A program made the position numbers and the translations under genes. DNA of 16,180 nucleotides from assembly GCA_045636945.1 (NCBI GenBank), contig JAZTYO010000034.1, positions 1 to 16,180 of the forward strand, in the 5' to 3' direction. The notes below the pieces were generated by a model, which did no database searches, was not told the origin of the DNA, and saw only the letters and a program-made list of their open reading frames with translations. Shown here in pieces: positions 5,778 to 13,412 of this stretch; within the stretch, counting starts at the first letter, position 1; the number at the start of each line of letters is the position of its first letter. The DNA is from UMGS172 sp045636945 (lineage in GTDB: Bacteria; Bacillota; Clostridia; Oscillospirales; Acutalibacteraceae).

Positions 5778-6680
5778 ATGAACACAAGACAGCTACGTTA
5801 TGCCGTTGAGCTTTACAAGAATCCCAATATTTCTCACGTTGCACAAAAACTTGGCATCACTCAGCCTGCTTTAAGCAAGCAGATTTTAGCACTTGAAAAT
5901 GAATTGGGGGTCAAGCTTTTTGATCGCAACACCAATCCCCTGACCGTAACACCTGCAGGCGAGCATTTTTTGAAGGAAGCGCGAAAGCTTTTATATAATG
6001 AGGAGCAACTGCTTCGCTCGATGGAGGACTTCAAATCGGGCAAACGCGGTACTTTGAACATCGGTGTCTCCCCTTTCCGCTGTTTGTACCTCATTCCTTC
6101 GCTTTGCGAAAAGATAAAAGAAAAATACCCCGAAGTAAAAATAGTTCTGCACGAGTCAGGTAGTGACCAGCTTCGCCAAAGTGCTGCTGAGGGTAAATAT
6201 GATTTTGCTATTGTAAACCTTCCCGTTGATGAATCGGTACTAGACGTTGTACCTATTGAGTCGGATACGCTTGTACTGGCGGTACCCGAAAAATTATGCA
6301 ACTCTATCGACGGTTATAATGATACCACCAACAAAATCGACCTTTCGCAGTGTGAGAACCTTCCGTTTATTGTCGTCGGTCAAGCACAGGAGATGCGTCA
6401 ACTTTTCGATAAATGCTGTGCTTCTGCAAATATAGCCCCTAAAACATCGGTAGAGGTTGTCGGTCTTGCTTCGGCATGGGCAATGTGCCGTCAGGGTCTC
6501 GGAGCAACAATTCTTCCAAAACAATTTATAGATAATATGGGTTCTGACCAAAAGATTAAAATGTTGACATTAAAGCACAGTGTACGTTCACGTCAACCTG
6601 CCGTAATCACCCGAAAAGGGCAATATATCTCAGAATATGCCGAATATGCCATAAAACTTTTATCACAACAAACGCTATAA
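5778..6680 (+). CDS. LysR-family transcriptional regulator
   Basis: A 300-residue LysR-type regulator of standard length. The N-terminal winged helix-turn-helix (residues 1-62) shows NISHVAQKLGITQPALSKQI and LGVKLFDRN...LTVTPAGE. The rest is a periplasmic-binding-protein-like effector domain beginning GTLNIGVSPF (about residue 92). The start at 5778 is chosen because GGAGG (5767-5771) is 6 bases upstream and MNTRQLRYAVEL is the usual LysR beginning. An in-frame start at 5709 would add 23 residues outside the family. It is divergent from the TRAP operon, so it most likely senses that transporter's substrate or a product. It ends at a shared terminator. Confidence 0.93.
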   Translation: MNTRQLRYAVELYKNPNISHVAQKLGITQPALSKQILALENELGVKLFDRNTNPLTVTPAGEHFLKEARKLLYNEEQLLRSMEDFKSGKRGTLNIGVSPFRCLYLIPSLCEKIKEKYPEVKIVLHESGSDQLRQSAAEGKYDFAIVNLPVDESVLDVVPIESDTLVLAVPEKLCNSIDGYNDTTNKIDLSQCENLPFIVVGQAQEMRQLFDKCCASANIAPKTSVEVVGLASAWAMCRQGLGATILPKQFIDNMGSDQKIKMLTLKHSVRSRQPAVITRKGQYISEYAEYAIKLLSQQTL

Positions 6681-6681
6681 G

Positions 6682-6715
6682 AAAAACTTCCGAAGCTTTC
6701 ACTTCGGAAGTTTTT
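6682..6715. terminator. Bidirectional terminator between LysR and nrdD
   Basis: A 14-bp perfect stem (6682-6695 with 6702-6715) has a 6-base loop and five A and five T at the base. It serves the convergent LysR and nrdD genes. The nrdD stop is only 5 bases away. Confidence 0.92.
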
Positions 6716-6720
6716 GTGTT

Positions 6721-8904
6721 TTACAGATGCAATACTCTTTCCTGAATTTCCTGAGTTCTGCCCTGATTCCAATACTGAGTACCGATATAACCGCAGGTGC
6801 GTCGTGCTACGTTCATCTTGGCCTGGTCACGGTTGCCACACTTAGGACACTCCCAAACCAACTTACCATCGTCCTTGGCAATGCGGATTTCTCCGTCAAA
6901 ACCGCAAACCTGACAGTAGTCGGACTTGGTGTTAAGTTCGGCATACATAATGTTGTCGTAGATAAACTTCATAACATCAAGAACAGCTTCGATATTATCC
7001 TGCATATTGGGAACCTCGACGTAACTGATAGCACCGCCGGGTGACAATGCCTGAAACTTGGCTTCAAGGGTTAGCTTGGCAAAAGCATCTATTTCCTCGG
7101 TTACGTGAACGTGATAAGAGTTGGTGATATAGTTCTTGTCGGTTACGCCCTGAATAATACCAAAACGCTTCTGCAAAGCCTTAGCAAACTTATAGGTGGT
7201 CGACTCAAGCGGAGTGCCGTAAAGCGAATAGTGGATATTCTCGGCATTTCTCCATTTAAGGCAGGCATCGTTCAATCTTTCAAGCACCTTGATACCAAAA
7301 GCCTCGCCCTGCGGCTCGGTCAACTTTCTGCCGGTAACGTGGTAGACGCATTCCCAAAGGCCTGCATAACCCAAGGAAATAGTGGAATAACCGCCGTGGA
7401 GAAGCTTGTCGATAGGCTCGCCTTTTTCGAGTCTTGCCAATGCGCCGTACTGCCACAAAATAGGTGCGGCATCGGACAAAGTGCCTTCAAGACGTTCGTG
7501 ACGGCACTGCAAAGCACGGTGACAAAGCTCAAGACGCTCATCCAAAACCTTCCAAAACTTTTCCTCTTCCTTGCCTTCCGTACAGGCGGAGCAGGCAACA
7601 TCAACAAGGTTAATTGTAACAACGCCCTGATTGAAACGACCGTAGTACTTCGGCTTGCCATTTTCGTCGACCCAAGGAGTCAAGAAACTACGGCATCCCA
7701 TACAGGTGTAGCAGTTTCCGTTACCGTTTTGGTCAATTTTTAATTTCAGCATAATCTTTTCCGAAATATAGTCAGGAACCATACGCTTGGCGGTACACTT
7801 GGCCGACAATTCGGTCAAGTACCAATATGGTGCATCCTCGGTGATATTGTCATCCTCGAGAACGTAAATCAGCTTGGGGAATGCAGGTGTTACGTAAACG
7901 CCTGCTTCGTTCTTAACACCCTCGATTCTCTGATTTAGAACCTCTTCAATAATCATTGCAAGGTCCTTTTTCTCCTGCTCATTGCGAGCCTCACCAAGAT
8001 ACATAAAAACTGTTATAAAAGGAGCCTGACCGTTGGTAGTAAGCAATGTTACAACCTGATACTGCAAGGTCTGAACACCCTTGTTTATCTCGGAACGCAA
8101 ACGCTTTTCAACAATAGCACTTATCTTGTCCTCGGGCATCTGAACCTCGGCATATTCAAGCTCGGCCAAAACCTCTTTGCGAATCTTCTCACGCGAAATC
8201 TGAACAAAAGGAGCAAGATGTGTCAAACTTATACTCTGTCCACCGTACTGATTAGAGGCAACCTGTGCGATAATCTGTGTAGCAATGTTACAGGCAGTCG
8301 AAAAACTATGCGGTTTTTCAATCATAGTGCCGCTGATAACGGTGCCGTTCTGAAGCATATCCTCAAGATTTACAAGGTCGCAGTTGTGCATATGCTGGGC
8401 ATAATAGTCACTGTCGTGGAAGTGGATAATGCCGTCGCGGTGAGCCTTTACAATCTCCTCAGGGAGAAGAATACGCTCGGTAATATCACGGCTGACCTCA
8501 CCTGCCATATAATCACGCTGAACGCTGTTGACGGTGGGATTTTTGTTGGAGTTTTCCTGCTTAGCTTCCTCGTTATTGCACTCGATAAGCGACAAAATCT
8601 TGTCATCGGTGGTGTTGGAGGCACGAACGATATTACGAGTGTAACGGTAGCGAATATAGCGCTTGGCCGTTTCGTAAGCACCGTGCTTCATAAGCTGAGT
8701 TTCAACCAACTCCTGAATTTCCTCAACCGACAATGCTCGGCCGATGCCTGCACAGTAGTTCTCGATAATGGCGGCAATGGCATGAATCTGCTCGGGGATA
8801 AGTTCGGGCTTACCCTCGGTAGCCAAGTTAGCCTTCGCAATAGCGTTTTCAATTTTTATTGGCTCAAAAATCGCCTCTGATCCATTTCGTTTAATAATTT
8901 TCAT
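6721..8904 (-). CDS. nrdD: Anaerobic ribonucleoside-triphosphate reductase
   Basis: The class III ribonucleotide reductase, which makes dNTPs from NTPs without oxygen using a glycyl radical installed by NrdG. At 727 residues it has the usual size. An ATP-cone allosteric domain occupies about residues 1-93 (KIIKRNGSEAIFEP at the start). The catalytic barrel follows, with HFHDSDYY and the MGCRSFLTPW region. The C-terminus has a four-Cys zinc site (Cys664, Cys667, Cys686, Cys689) and the glycyl radical motif RRTCGYIG with Gly705. The ATG has GAGGT 8 bases upstream. It stands alone as a transcription unit with its own promoter and NrdR-like boxes. The activase gene nrdG lies about 3 kb away in the same direction. 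Confidence 0.97.
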   Translation of the reverse strand: MKIIKRNGSEAIFEPIKIENAIAKANLATEGKPELIPEQIHAIAAIIENYCAGIGRALSVEEIQELVETQLMKHGAYETAKRYIRYRYTRNIVRASNTTDDKILSLIECNNEEAKQENSNKNPTVNSVQRDYMAGEVSRDITERILLPEEIVKAHRDGIIHFHDSDYYAQHMHNCDLVNLEDMLQNGTVISGTMIEKPHSFSTACNIATQIIAQVASNQYGGQSISLTHLAPFVQISREKIRKEVLAELEYAEVQMPEDKISAIVEKRLRSEINKGVQTLQYQVVTLLTTNGQAPFITVFMYLGEARNEQEKKDLAMIIEEVLNQRIEGVKNEAGVYVTPAFPKLIYVLEDDNITEDAPYWYLTELSAKCTAKRMVPDYISEKIMLKLKIDQNGNGNCYTCMGCRSFLTPWVDENGKPKYYGRFNQGVVTINLVDVACSACTEGKEEEKFWKVLDERLELCHRALQCRHERLEGTLSDAAPILWQYGALARLEKGEPIDKLLHGGYSTISLGYAGLWECVYHVTGRKLTEPQGEAFGIKVLERLNDACLKWRNAENIHYSLYGTPLESTTYKFAKALQKRFGIIQGVTDKNYITNSYHVHVTEEIDAFAKLTLEAKFQALSPGGAISYVEVPNMQDNIEAVLDVMKFIYDNIMYAELNTKSDYCQVCGFDGEIRIAKDDGKLVWECPKCGNRDQAKMNVARRTCGYIGTQYWNQGRTQEIQERVLHL

Positions 8905-8956
8905 GATTTTACCTCAAAATATATAGATAAATAGTCAGTTTTTTCGGTGTATGAGT

Positions 8957-8985
8957 ATTGTACCAAACGAAACACGTTTTGTCAA
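8957..8985 (-). promoter_or_regulatory. nrdD promoter
   Basis: TTGACA (8980-8985) and TACAAT (8957-8962) are exactly 17 bases apart on the minus strand, leaving a leader of about 45 bases before the nrdD ATG. A second TTGACA lies at 9008-9013 without a good -10. Confidence 0.85.
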
Positions 8986-8992
8986 TAGCAAA

Positions 8993-9040
8993 TCTGCATA
9001 TTTTGTTGTCAATTTTTTAATCAAACACAATATCTTGTGG
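8993..9040. promoter_or_regulatory. Two NrdR-box-like sites upstream of nrdD
   Basis: The 16-base site at 9025-9040, ACACAATATCTTGTGG, closely fits the palindromic NrdR box (acaCwAtATaTwGtgt). A weaker half-conserved site lies at 8993-9008, 32 bases away start to start, the known spacing of paired NrdR boxes. NrdR represses ribonucleotide reductase genes when dATP is plentiful. Both sites sit just upstream of the -35. The nrdR gene itself is not in the window. Confidence 0.6.
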
Positions 9041-9111
9041 TTTATCGTTTTAGAAAATTTTACAGAAAATATTAAAATATATTAATATTTTATTCTTTCC
9101 GCATATAACAA

Positions 9112-9146
9112 AAAGACAGTTGTCAAATTTTAGAACAACTGTCTTT
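9112..9146 (-). terminator. Terminator after the decarboxylase-family gene
   Basis: A 12-bp perfect stem (9112-9123 with 9135-9146) has an 11-base A/T-rich loop and a TTTTT run on the minus strand. It ends the scfA-maturase-decarboxylase unit ahead of the nrdD control region. Confidence 0.85.
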
Positions 9147-9149
9147 CGG

Positions 9150-10475
9150 TTATTTTACAACATCTATTTTGCTTATATTGTAGTATTTAAGCACCTTGAG
9201 TGTTTCCTCGGTTATGACCTCCCCACTCATTACAGGCGGTACTGCAGGCGGACACGAAACGTTGGGTGCCACGCAAACGCGATCAACCGCCGATTCTACC
9301 GACACAGTTTCCTGCTCGGAGAACAGTGCTTCTCTGATGCTTATTTTCTGTTCACCTCTGCATAAAGGCAACACAGCTTGTGGCTCTGTCGCACCTTTCT
9401 TAACCGATGAAAGCTCGGTTTTAAGGATTTCATAGACCGCATCGTCAACAAAAGGTGTAAACATCAGAACAACAACGTCGCGGTCACAAAATTCGCACTC
9501 AATATTGTTTTGACGCAAAATATCAGCAATTTCCTCACCACTAATACCAAAACTGTTGCAATCTAAGGTGAGTTTCATAGGCTCATCACCTTTAAAACTC
9601 CAACCAACGCTTTCAAGATCGGTTTTCAGTTGATTTGCCTTTTTTACAGTATCTGATAAATCACTTCTGAAACTCTCGTCCAAAACCTTGTTGCACATAT
9701 CAAGCGATTGCATAATGAGGTACGACGGACTTGTTGATGCAAATACCGACAAAAATCTTCGAGCATTATCACAATAACTTTTGGGGGCGTTTTCGGAAAT
9801 ATGCAGATATGCACCACCCGTCAACACAGGCAAGGTTTTGTGTGCGGAATCACAACACATATCTGCGCCAAGGTGAATGGGATGCCTGCTTTTCTCCAAA
9901 AACGCAAGATAAGCACCGTGAGCATTGTCAACCAACAAAGGCATATTAAACTTGTGGCAAACCTCAGCGAGACCCTTTATATCCTGCACGTTACCGAAAT
10001 AATCGGGTGACGTTACGTAAACTGCACTCGGCAACTCATGCATACCTTGCAATTTTTCATTCAAAGCGTTGGGTGAGATAACGCAACTGCAGATATGGTC
10101 CAACGTATCGGGATAAAGCCAATCAACCTTTAAATCAAGCAATGCAACACCGTATAGAAACGCCTTATGAACGTTTCTTGCCGCTAACACATACGGCTTT
10201 TTGCCGTGAGTCGCAATACTTAGCATTGCCTTTATTCCCAAAGACGAGCCTTCGGCAGAATAAAAGGTGTGAGCCGTTTTAAAAAGCTTGGTAGCGTTAT
10301 TTTCGCTTTCTAAAATAATGCCCTCGGGTGAATACAGCACATCAGCACCGCTAACTTCGGTGATGTCATACTGTTCCCCACAAAGAAGCTCTTTGCCCTT
10401 GTGACCAGGCATATGAAGTCGGGCAACGTTGCTTTCGGCATAAGCTTTAACAAAGTCAACTATCGGCGTTTTCAT
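9150..10475 (-). CDS. Orn/Lys/Arg decarboxylase-family PLP enzyme
   Basis: A 441-residue fold-type I PLP enzyme of the SpeA/YaaO (Orn/Lys/Arg decarboxylase) family. Motifs in order: HMPGHKG (21-27), RNVHKAF (100-106), SPDYFGNVQDI (156-166), LVDNAHGAY (181-189) with the cofactor-binding Asp and the ring-stacking His, and SAHKTLP (210-216) with Lys213 as the Schiff-base lysine. The C-terminal domain contains PPAVPPVMSGEVI. It is shorter than typical members (about 480). Its ATG overlaps the maturase stop as ATGA, so translation is coupled to the SCIFF maturase. Polyamine synthesis from a basic amino acid is the default guess. A role in processing the SCIFF peptide is only inferred from linkage. 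The exact substrate cannot be told. Confidence 0.88.
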   Translation of the reverse strand: MKTPIVDFVKAYAESNVARLHMPGHKGKELLCGEQYDITEVSGADVLYSPEGIILESENNATKLFKTAHTFYSAEGSSLGIKAMLSIATHGKKPYVLAARNVHKAFLYGVALLDLKVDWLYPDTLDHICSCVISPNALNEKLQGMHELPSAVYVTSPDYFGNVQDIKGLAEVCHKFNMPLLVDNAHGAYLAFLEKSRHPIHLGADMCCDSAHKTLPVLTGGAYLHISENAPKSYCDNARRFLSVFASTSPSYLIMQSLDMCNKVLDESFRSDLSDTVKKANQLKTDLESVGWSFKGDEPMKLTLDCNSFGISGEEIADILRQNNIECEFCDRDVVVLMFTPFVDDAVYEILKTELSSVKKGATEPQAVLPLCRGEQKISIREALFSEQETVSVESAVDRVCVAPNVSCPPAVPPVMSGEVITEETLKVLKYYNISKIDVVK

Positions 10476-11845
10476 TGGTCAGCCTCGGCAACCTTAATCA
10501 TTACGGCACATTCCATTCTCTTTTTGAACAGCTCGCAGCCGTACTCGTAAACACCGCTTATCTTACCCGTTGCGTGGTAAGAGTTGGCAGCACAACCACC
10601 TGAGCAATAAAGTTTTGCCCAGCAATCCTTACACTCAGGACGGGCATAGGCATTACAGCTTCTGAACTCATCCTGAGCCTCTTTGTTAGTAACTCCCTTC
10701 CATACGTCGCCAAGACTATACTTGGGGTCGCCGACAAACTGATGGCAGGGATATAATTCACCCCAAGGAGTAACCGCCATATACTCGGTTCCCGAACCGC
10801 AACCCGTAATACGCTTATAAATGCAGGGGCCCTCGGTAAGGTCTATCATATAGTGATAGAAGGTGAAGCCCTCGCCTTTTTTCTTGCGGCGAATCATCTC
10901 AACCGCTAATCTTTCATACTGTTCGAAAAGCTTGGGCAGATCCTCCTCGGTCAAGGCATACGGGTCATTGGGAGGACATACAACAGGCTCCATACTCAAC
11001 TCCTTAAAGCCAAGGTCGGCCATATGGAAAATATCCTCGGTGAAATCAACGTTATTGTGGGTGAACGTGCCACGCATATAGTAGTCCTTACCGCCGCGTT
11101 TTTCGACAAGACGTTGGAACAGAGGAACTATGTCCTCATAACTTCCCTTTCCATTGTAGTATTTTCTGAAATGGTCGTGAACATTCTGACGTCCGTCAAG
11201 ACTCAGAACAACGTTGCACATTTCCTTGTTGAGGTAGTCGATAATCTCGTCGTCAAGCAAAACGCCATTGGTGGTCAACGTGAAACGGAAATTCTTATTG
11301 TACTGTTTTTCAACGCTTCTTGCGTACTCAACCAACTGCTTTACAACGTCCCAATTCATCAACGGCTCACCGCCGAAGAAATCAACCTCGAGGTTTTTAC
11401 GTGTACCCGAATTGGCAATAAGGAAATCAAAAGCCTGCTTACCGACCTCAAAACTCATCAAAGCACGGTCACCCTGATATTTCCCCTGACTTGCAAAGCA
11501 GTAAGAGCAGTTAAGATTACAGGTGTGAGCAACGTGCAGACACATTGCCTTGACAACATTTGAGTTGTTCTTAAAATCTATTGCAAGGTTTTCGTAAACG
11601 TCCTCTGAAAAAAGCTTGCCATTCTTTTCAAGCTCGGCAACGTCGGCTAAACACTCTTCTACCTCTTCCTTGGTGACGTCGGGCTGATCCTTATACTTAT
11701 CTAATATGTATGCGGTTATCTCTTCGGCCGAGTTGGTCTTATACATCTCGATAATGTCGTAAGCAACCTCGTCAACCGAATGCACCGAGCCAGAGCAAGT
11801 ATCAAGCACGATGTTATAACCGTTCAGTTTATAGCAATGTACCAT
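10472..11845 (-). CDS. scfB: SCIFF peptide radical SAM maturase (CteB/ScfB type)
   Basis: A 457-residue radical SAM enzyme that links cysteines of the SCIFF precursor to neighbouring residues through thioethers. It begins MVHCYKLNGYNIVLD, the typical N-terminus of these maturases and the start of a peptide-binding RRE-like domain (about 1-85). Cys109, Cys113 and Cys116 form the CxxxCxxC cluster motif. FFGGEPLMNW is the SAM-binding motif. A SPASM domain with many Cys closes the protein (TGCGSGTEYMA, GELYPCHQF, CKDCWAKLYCSGGC). The start at 11845 is chosen for GGAG 6 bases upstream and family length (about 450). The frame stays open for 106 more codons upstream, through an inserted repeat, and should not be counted. 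Confidence 0.93.
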   Translation of the reverse strand: MVHCYKLNGYNIVLDTCSGSVHSVDEVAYDIIEMYKTNSAEEITAYILDKYKDQPDVTKEEVEECLADVAELEKNGKLFSEDVYENLAIDFKNNSNVVKAMCLHVAHTCNLNCSYCFASQGKYQGDRALMSFEVGKQAFDFLIANSGTRKNLEVDFFGGEPLMNWDVVKQLVEYARSVEKQYNKNFRFTLTTNGVLLDDEIIDYLNKEMCNVVLSLDGRQNVHDHFRKYYNGKGSYEDIVPLFQRLVEKRGGKDYYMRGTFTHNNVDFTEDIFHMADLGFKELSMEPVVCPPNDPYALTEEDLPKLFEQYERLAVEMIRRKKKGEGFTFYHYMIDLTEGPCIYKRITGCGSGTEYMAVTPWGELYPCHQFVGDPKYSLGDVWKGVTNKEAQDEFRSCNAYARPECKDCWAKLYCSGGCAANSYHATGKISGVYEYGCELFKKRMECAVMIKVAEADQ

Positions 11846-11856
11846 AAATATCTCCA

Positions 11857-12132
11857 TAGCCAAAGCATTCAAACTTGAATCAGATTTTGGGACAAGTATT
11901 TTCTGCTGTGGCTTTGTTAAAATACTCGTAAATCCGTTAGGAATTACTGCGTTTTTGCCTCGCCCATCAAAAAATACTCTTGTTACAAAATTCTTTGACC
12001 TTAAACGTGCGGTTTTATGAGTAGATTTTGGTGATGCGGAGCACATAAAGTTGTCGCTTATGTGCGACAAAGAGCCAAAAGATGCCTTAAAACCACCTTT
12101 TAAGGTTGGTTCAAGTTTAAATGCTTTGGCTA
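11857..12132. mobile_element. MITE-like element between scfA and the maturase gene
   Basis: Near-perfect 25-bp terminal inverted repeats (11858-11882 and 12107-12131, 23 of 25 paired) begin GCCAAAGCATT and enclose a non-coding core. Each end abuts a TA dinucleotide (11857-11858 and 12131-12132), the target duplication expected of Tc1/mariner or IS630-type elements. Between the TAs it is 272 bp, too short for a transposase. The core has a TTGTCGC-TTATGT-GCGACAA hairpin at 12051-12070. The inner end lies 12 bases from the maturase start. It could alter expression of the downstream genes. By chance it is stop-free in the maturase frame. Confidence 0.72.
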
Positions 12133-12135
12133 CAC

Positions 12136-12167
12136 AAAAATGCCGCCCCGATAAAGGCGGCATTTTT
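12136..12167 (-). terminator. Terminator between scfA and the maturase gene
   Basis: A 12-bp stem (12136-12147 with 12156-12167) with core GCCGCC/GGCGGC, an 8-base loop and T runs on both sides. It sits 13 bases past the scfA stop. Partial read-through would give far more precursor peptide than enzyme, a common plan in RiPP operons. Confidence 0.88.
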
Positions 12168-12179
12168 TAAGAACTAAAA

Positions 12180-12326
12180 TTACTTGTTAGCGTTCTCGCA
12201 CTTCTGGTTTGCAACACCGCAAGAGGTCTTGCAAGCAGACTGGCAGGAAGTCTGGCACTCGCCACAGCCACCGGTCTTAACGCTCTTATTCATATCTCTG
12301 GTTTCGATAGTTTTGATTCTGCTCAT
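12180..12326 (-). CDS. scfA: SCIFF ranthipeptide precursor (six Cys in 45 residues)
   Basis: A 48-residue precursor peptide of the SCIFF family. The leader (about residues 1-19) is MSRIKTIETRDMNKSVKTG. The core carries six cysteines at positions 21, 24, 28, 32, 36 and 43, with the family-typical GGCGECQTSCQSACKTSC. The partner maturase forms thioether bonds from these cysteines to downstream residues. The ATG has AAAGGAG 8 bases upstream and a near-consensus promoter. The gene is nearly universal in Clostridia; its biological role has been linked to quorum-type signalling or metabolism but is not settled. No transporter or protease gene lies in the operon, so export is not explained here. Confidence 0.97.
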   Translation of the reverse strand: MSRIKTIETRDMNKSVKTGGCGECQTSCQSACKTSCGVANQKCENANK

Positions 12327-12380
12327 TGTAATTACTCCTTTAAAAATTGCATTGCGGAAAACCGCTTTAATTCATTACTA

Positions 12381-12409
12381 ATTTTAACACAGCAACGCTT
12401 TTCTGTCAA
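12381..12409 (-). promoter_or_regulatory. scfA promoter
   Basis: TTGACA (12404-12409) and TAAAAT (12381-12386) are 17 bases apart on the minus strand. Transcription would start near 12374, giving a leader of about 48 bases that contains a small GCGG-TTTT-CCGC hairpin (12354-12365). The promoter begins 18 bases past the nupQ stop with no terminator between, so read-through from the nup genes is possible. Confidence 0.85.
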
Positions 12410-12426
12410 GTGGTAAACGCCAATTC

Positions 12427-13410
12427 TTAACGTTCTTCACGGAAATAGGACAATCCCAGACTTTGAGGAGGCTGATTCTCACGCTTTTTGCGGATGCTTA
12501 TGATGATAAGCACCAATATCGTTACAACGTAAGGGAGCATATTGATGAGCTCCTTGTTGCTGGCAGAAAGCTCGGGGATGTAAACGCAAAGAATGTAAAG
12601 TCCACCGAAAAGATATGACGCAAGGATGGACATTTTAGGCTTCCATATCGCAAAGATAACGATAGCGATGGCAAGCCATCCACGGTCGCCAAAGCCGTTG
12701 TTTGTCCAGGCACCGCCGGTATAGTCCATAACAAAGTACAGGCCTCCGAAGCCTGCGATGACCGCACCGATGCAGGTTGCAAGATACTTGTATTTCACAA
12801 CATCAATACCTGCCGAATCGGCCGTGGCAGGGCTTTCGCCAACTGCACGAAGATTGAGTCCCACTCTTGTTTTGTTAAGCACAAACGATGCTATAAAGGC
12901 AATGGCGATAGCAAGATATACCATAAAGCCGAATGAAAGGAACGTTGTGCCGAAAAGGCCGAGGTCGTCTGCAAAGGGCAGCGACTTTTTGAAGGCCGCA
13001 CCGCAATCCATAAGCGAGATCGAACCGCTTTTGCCGAAAAACTTCAACAACGAGCCGCCAAAAAAGTTACCGATACCAATACCGAAGGTGGTCAATGCGA
13101 GACCCGTGACATTCTGATTGGCACGCAAGGTTATGGTAAGGAAGCTGTAGATCAGCGCCATAATAAGCGAGCCAAGCATACAACTGAGCAAGGGGATCAG
13201 AATGCAAAGTGCAGCGTTGGTATTTTCAACGTAATGCTCATAAAGATATCCGCCGATGATACCCGAAATGCCTCCGACATACATAATACCGGGGATTCCG
13301 AGGTTTAGGTTGCCTGATTTTTCGGTGATTATCTCACCCGTGGCACCGAAGAGCAACGGCGTTCCCTGAATGATAGCCGCATTGATAAATGCAAAAATCG
13401 TATTTAACAC
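12427..13410 (-). CDS. nupQ: Nucleoside ABC importer permease (NupQ/YufQ type)
   Basis: A 327-residue inner-membrane permease of the BmpA-NupOPQ importer class, relatives of the branched-chain/ribose type permeases. Diagnostic stretches are PLLFGATGEIITEKSGNLNLG (about residues 18-38), the cytoplasmic loop GLNLRAVGESPATADSAGIDV that contacts the ATPase (about 185-205), and GDRGWLAIAI. It starts with GTG at 13410; AAGGAGG overlaps the end of the preceding permease 7 bases away, so the genes are coupled. It is the last gene of the nup unit. Substrate by homology is a nucleoside (purine or pyrimidine), not determined by sequence. Confidence 0.92.
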   Translation of the reverse strand: MLNTIFAFINAAIIQGTPLLFGATGEIITEKSGNLNLGIPGIMYVGGISGIIGGYLYEHYVENTNAALCILIPLLSCMLGSLIMALIYSFLTITLRANQNVTGLALTTFGIGIGNFFGGSLLKFFGKSGSISLMDCGAAFKKSLPFADDLGLFGTTFLSFGFMVYLAIAIAFIASFVLNKTRVGLNLRAVGESPATADSAGIDVVKYKYLATCIGAVIAGFGGLYFVMDYTGGAWTNNGFGDRGWLAIAIVIFAIWKPKMSILASYLFGGLYILCVYIPELSASNKELINMLPYVVTILVLIIISIRKKRENQPPQSLGLSYFREER

Positions 13411-13412
13411 CG

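Noticed and set aside
7105..7743. Open plus-strand frame of 212 codons inside nrdD
   Set aside because: It is the complement of a confident nrdD reading frame, has no family-like motifs and no ribosome binding site.
9061..9105. AT-rich palindromic stretch upstream of nrdD as a replication or integration site
   Set aside because: Only simple AT richness (TATTAAAATATATTAATA); no DnaA boxes, integrase or other support.
11846..12163. N-terminal extension of the maturase
   Set aside because: It lies in a repeat element and a terminator; the family start and ribosome binding site are at 11845.
12184..12381. Plus-strand 65-codon frame opposite scfA
   Set aside because: The minus strand encodes the unmistakable SCIFF peptide there; the hydrophobic plus frame is a by-product of the Cys-rich codons.
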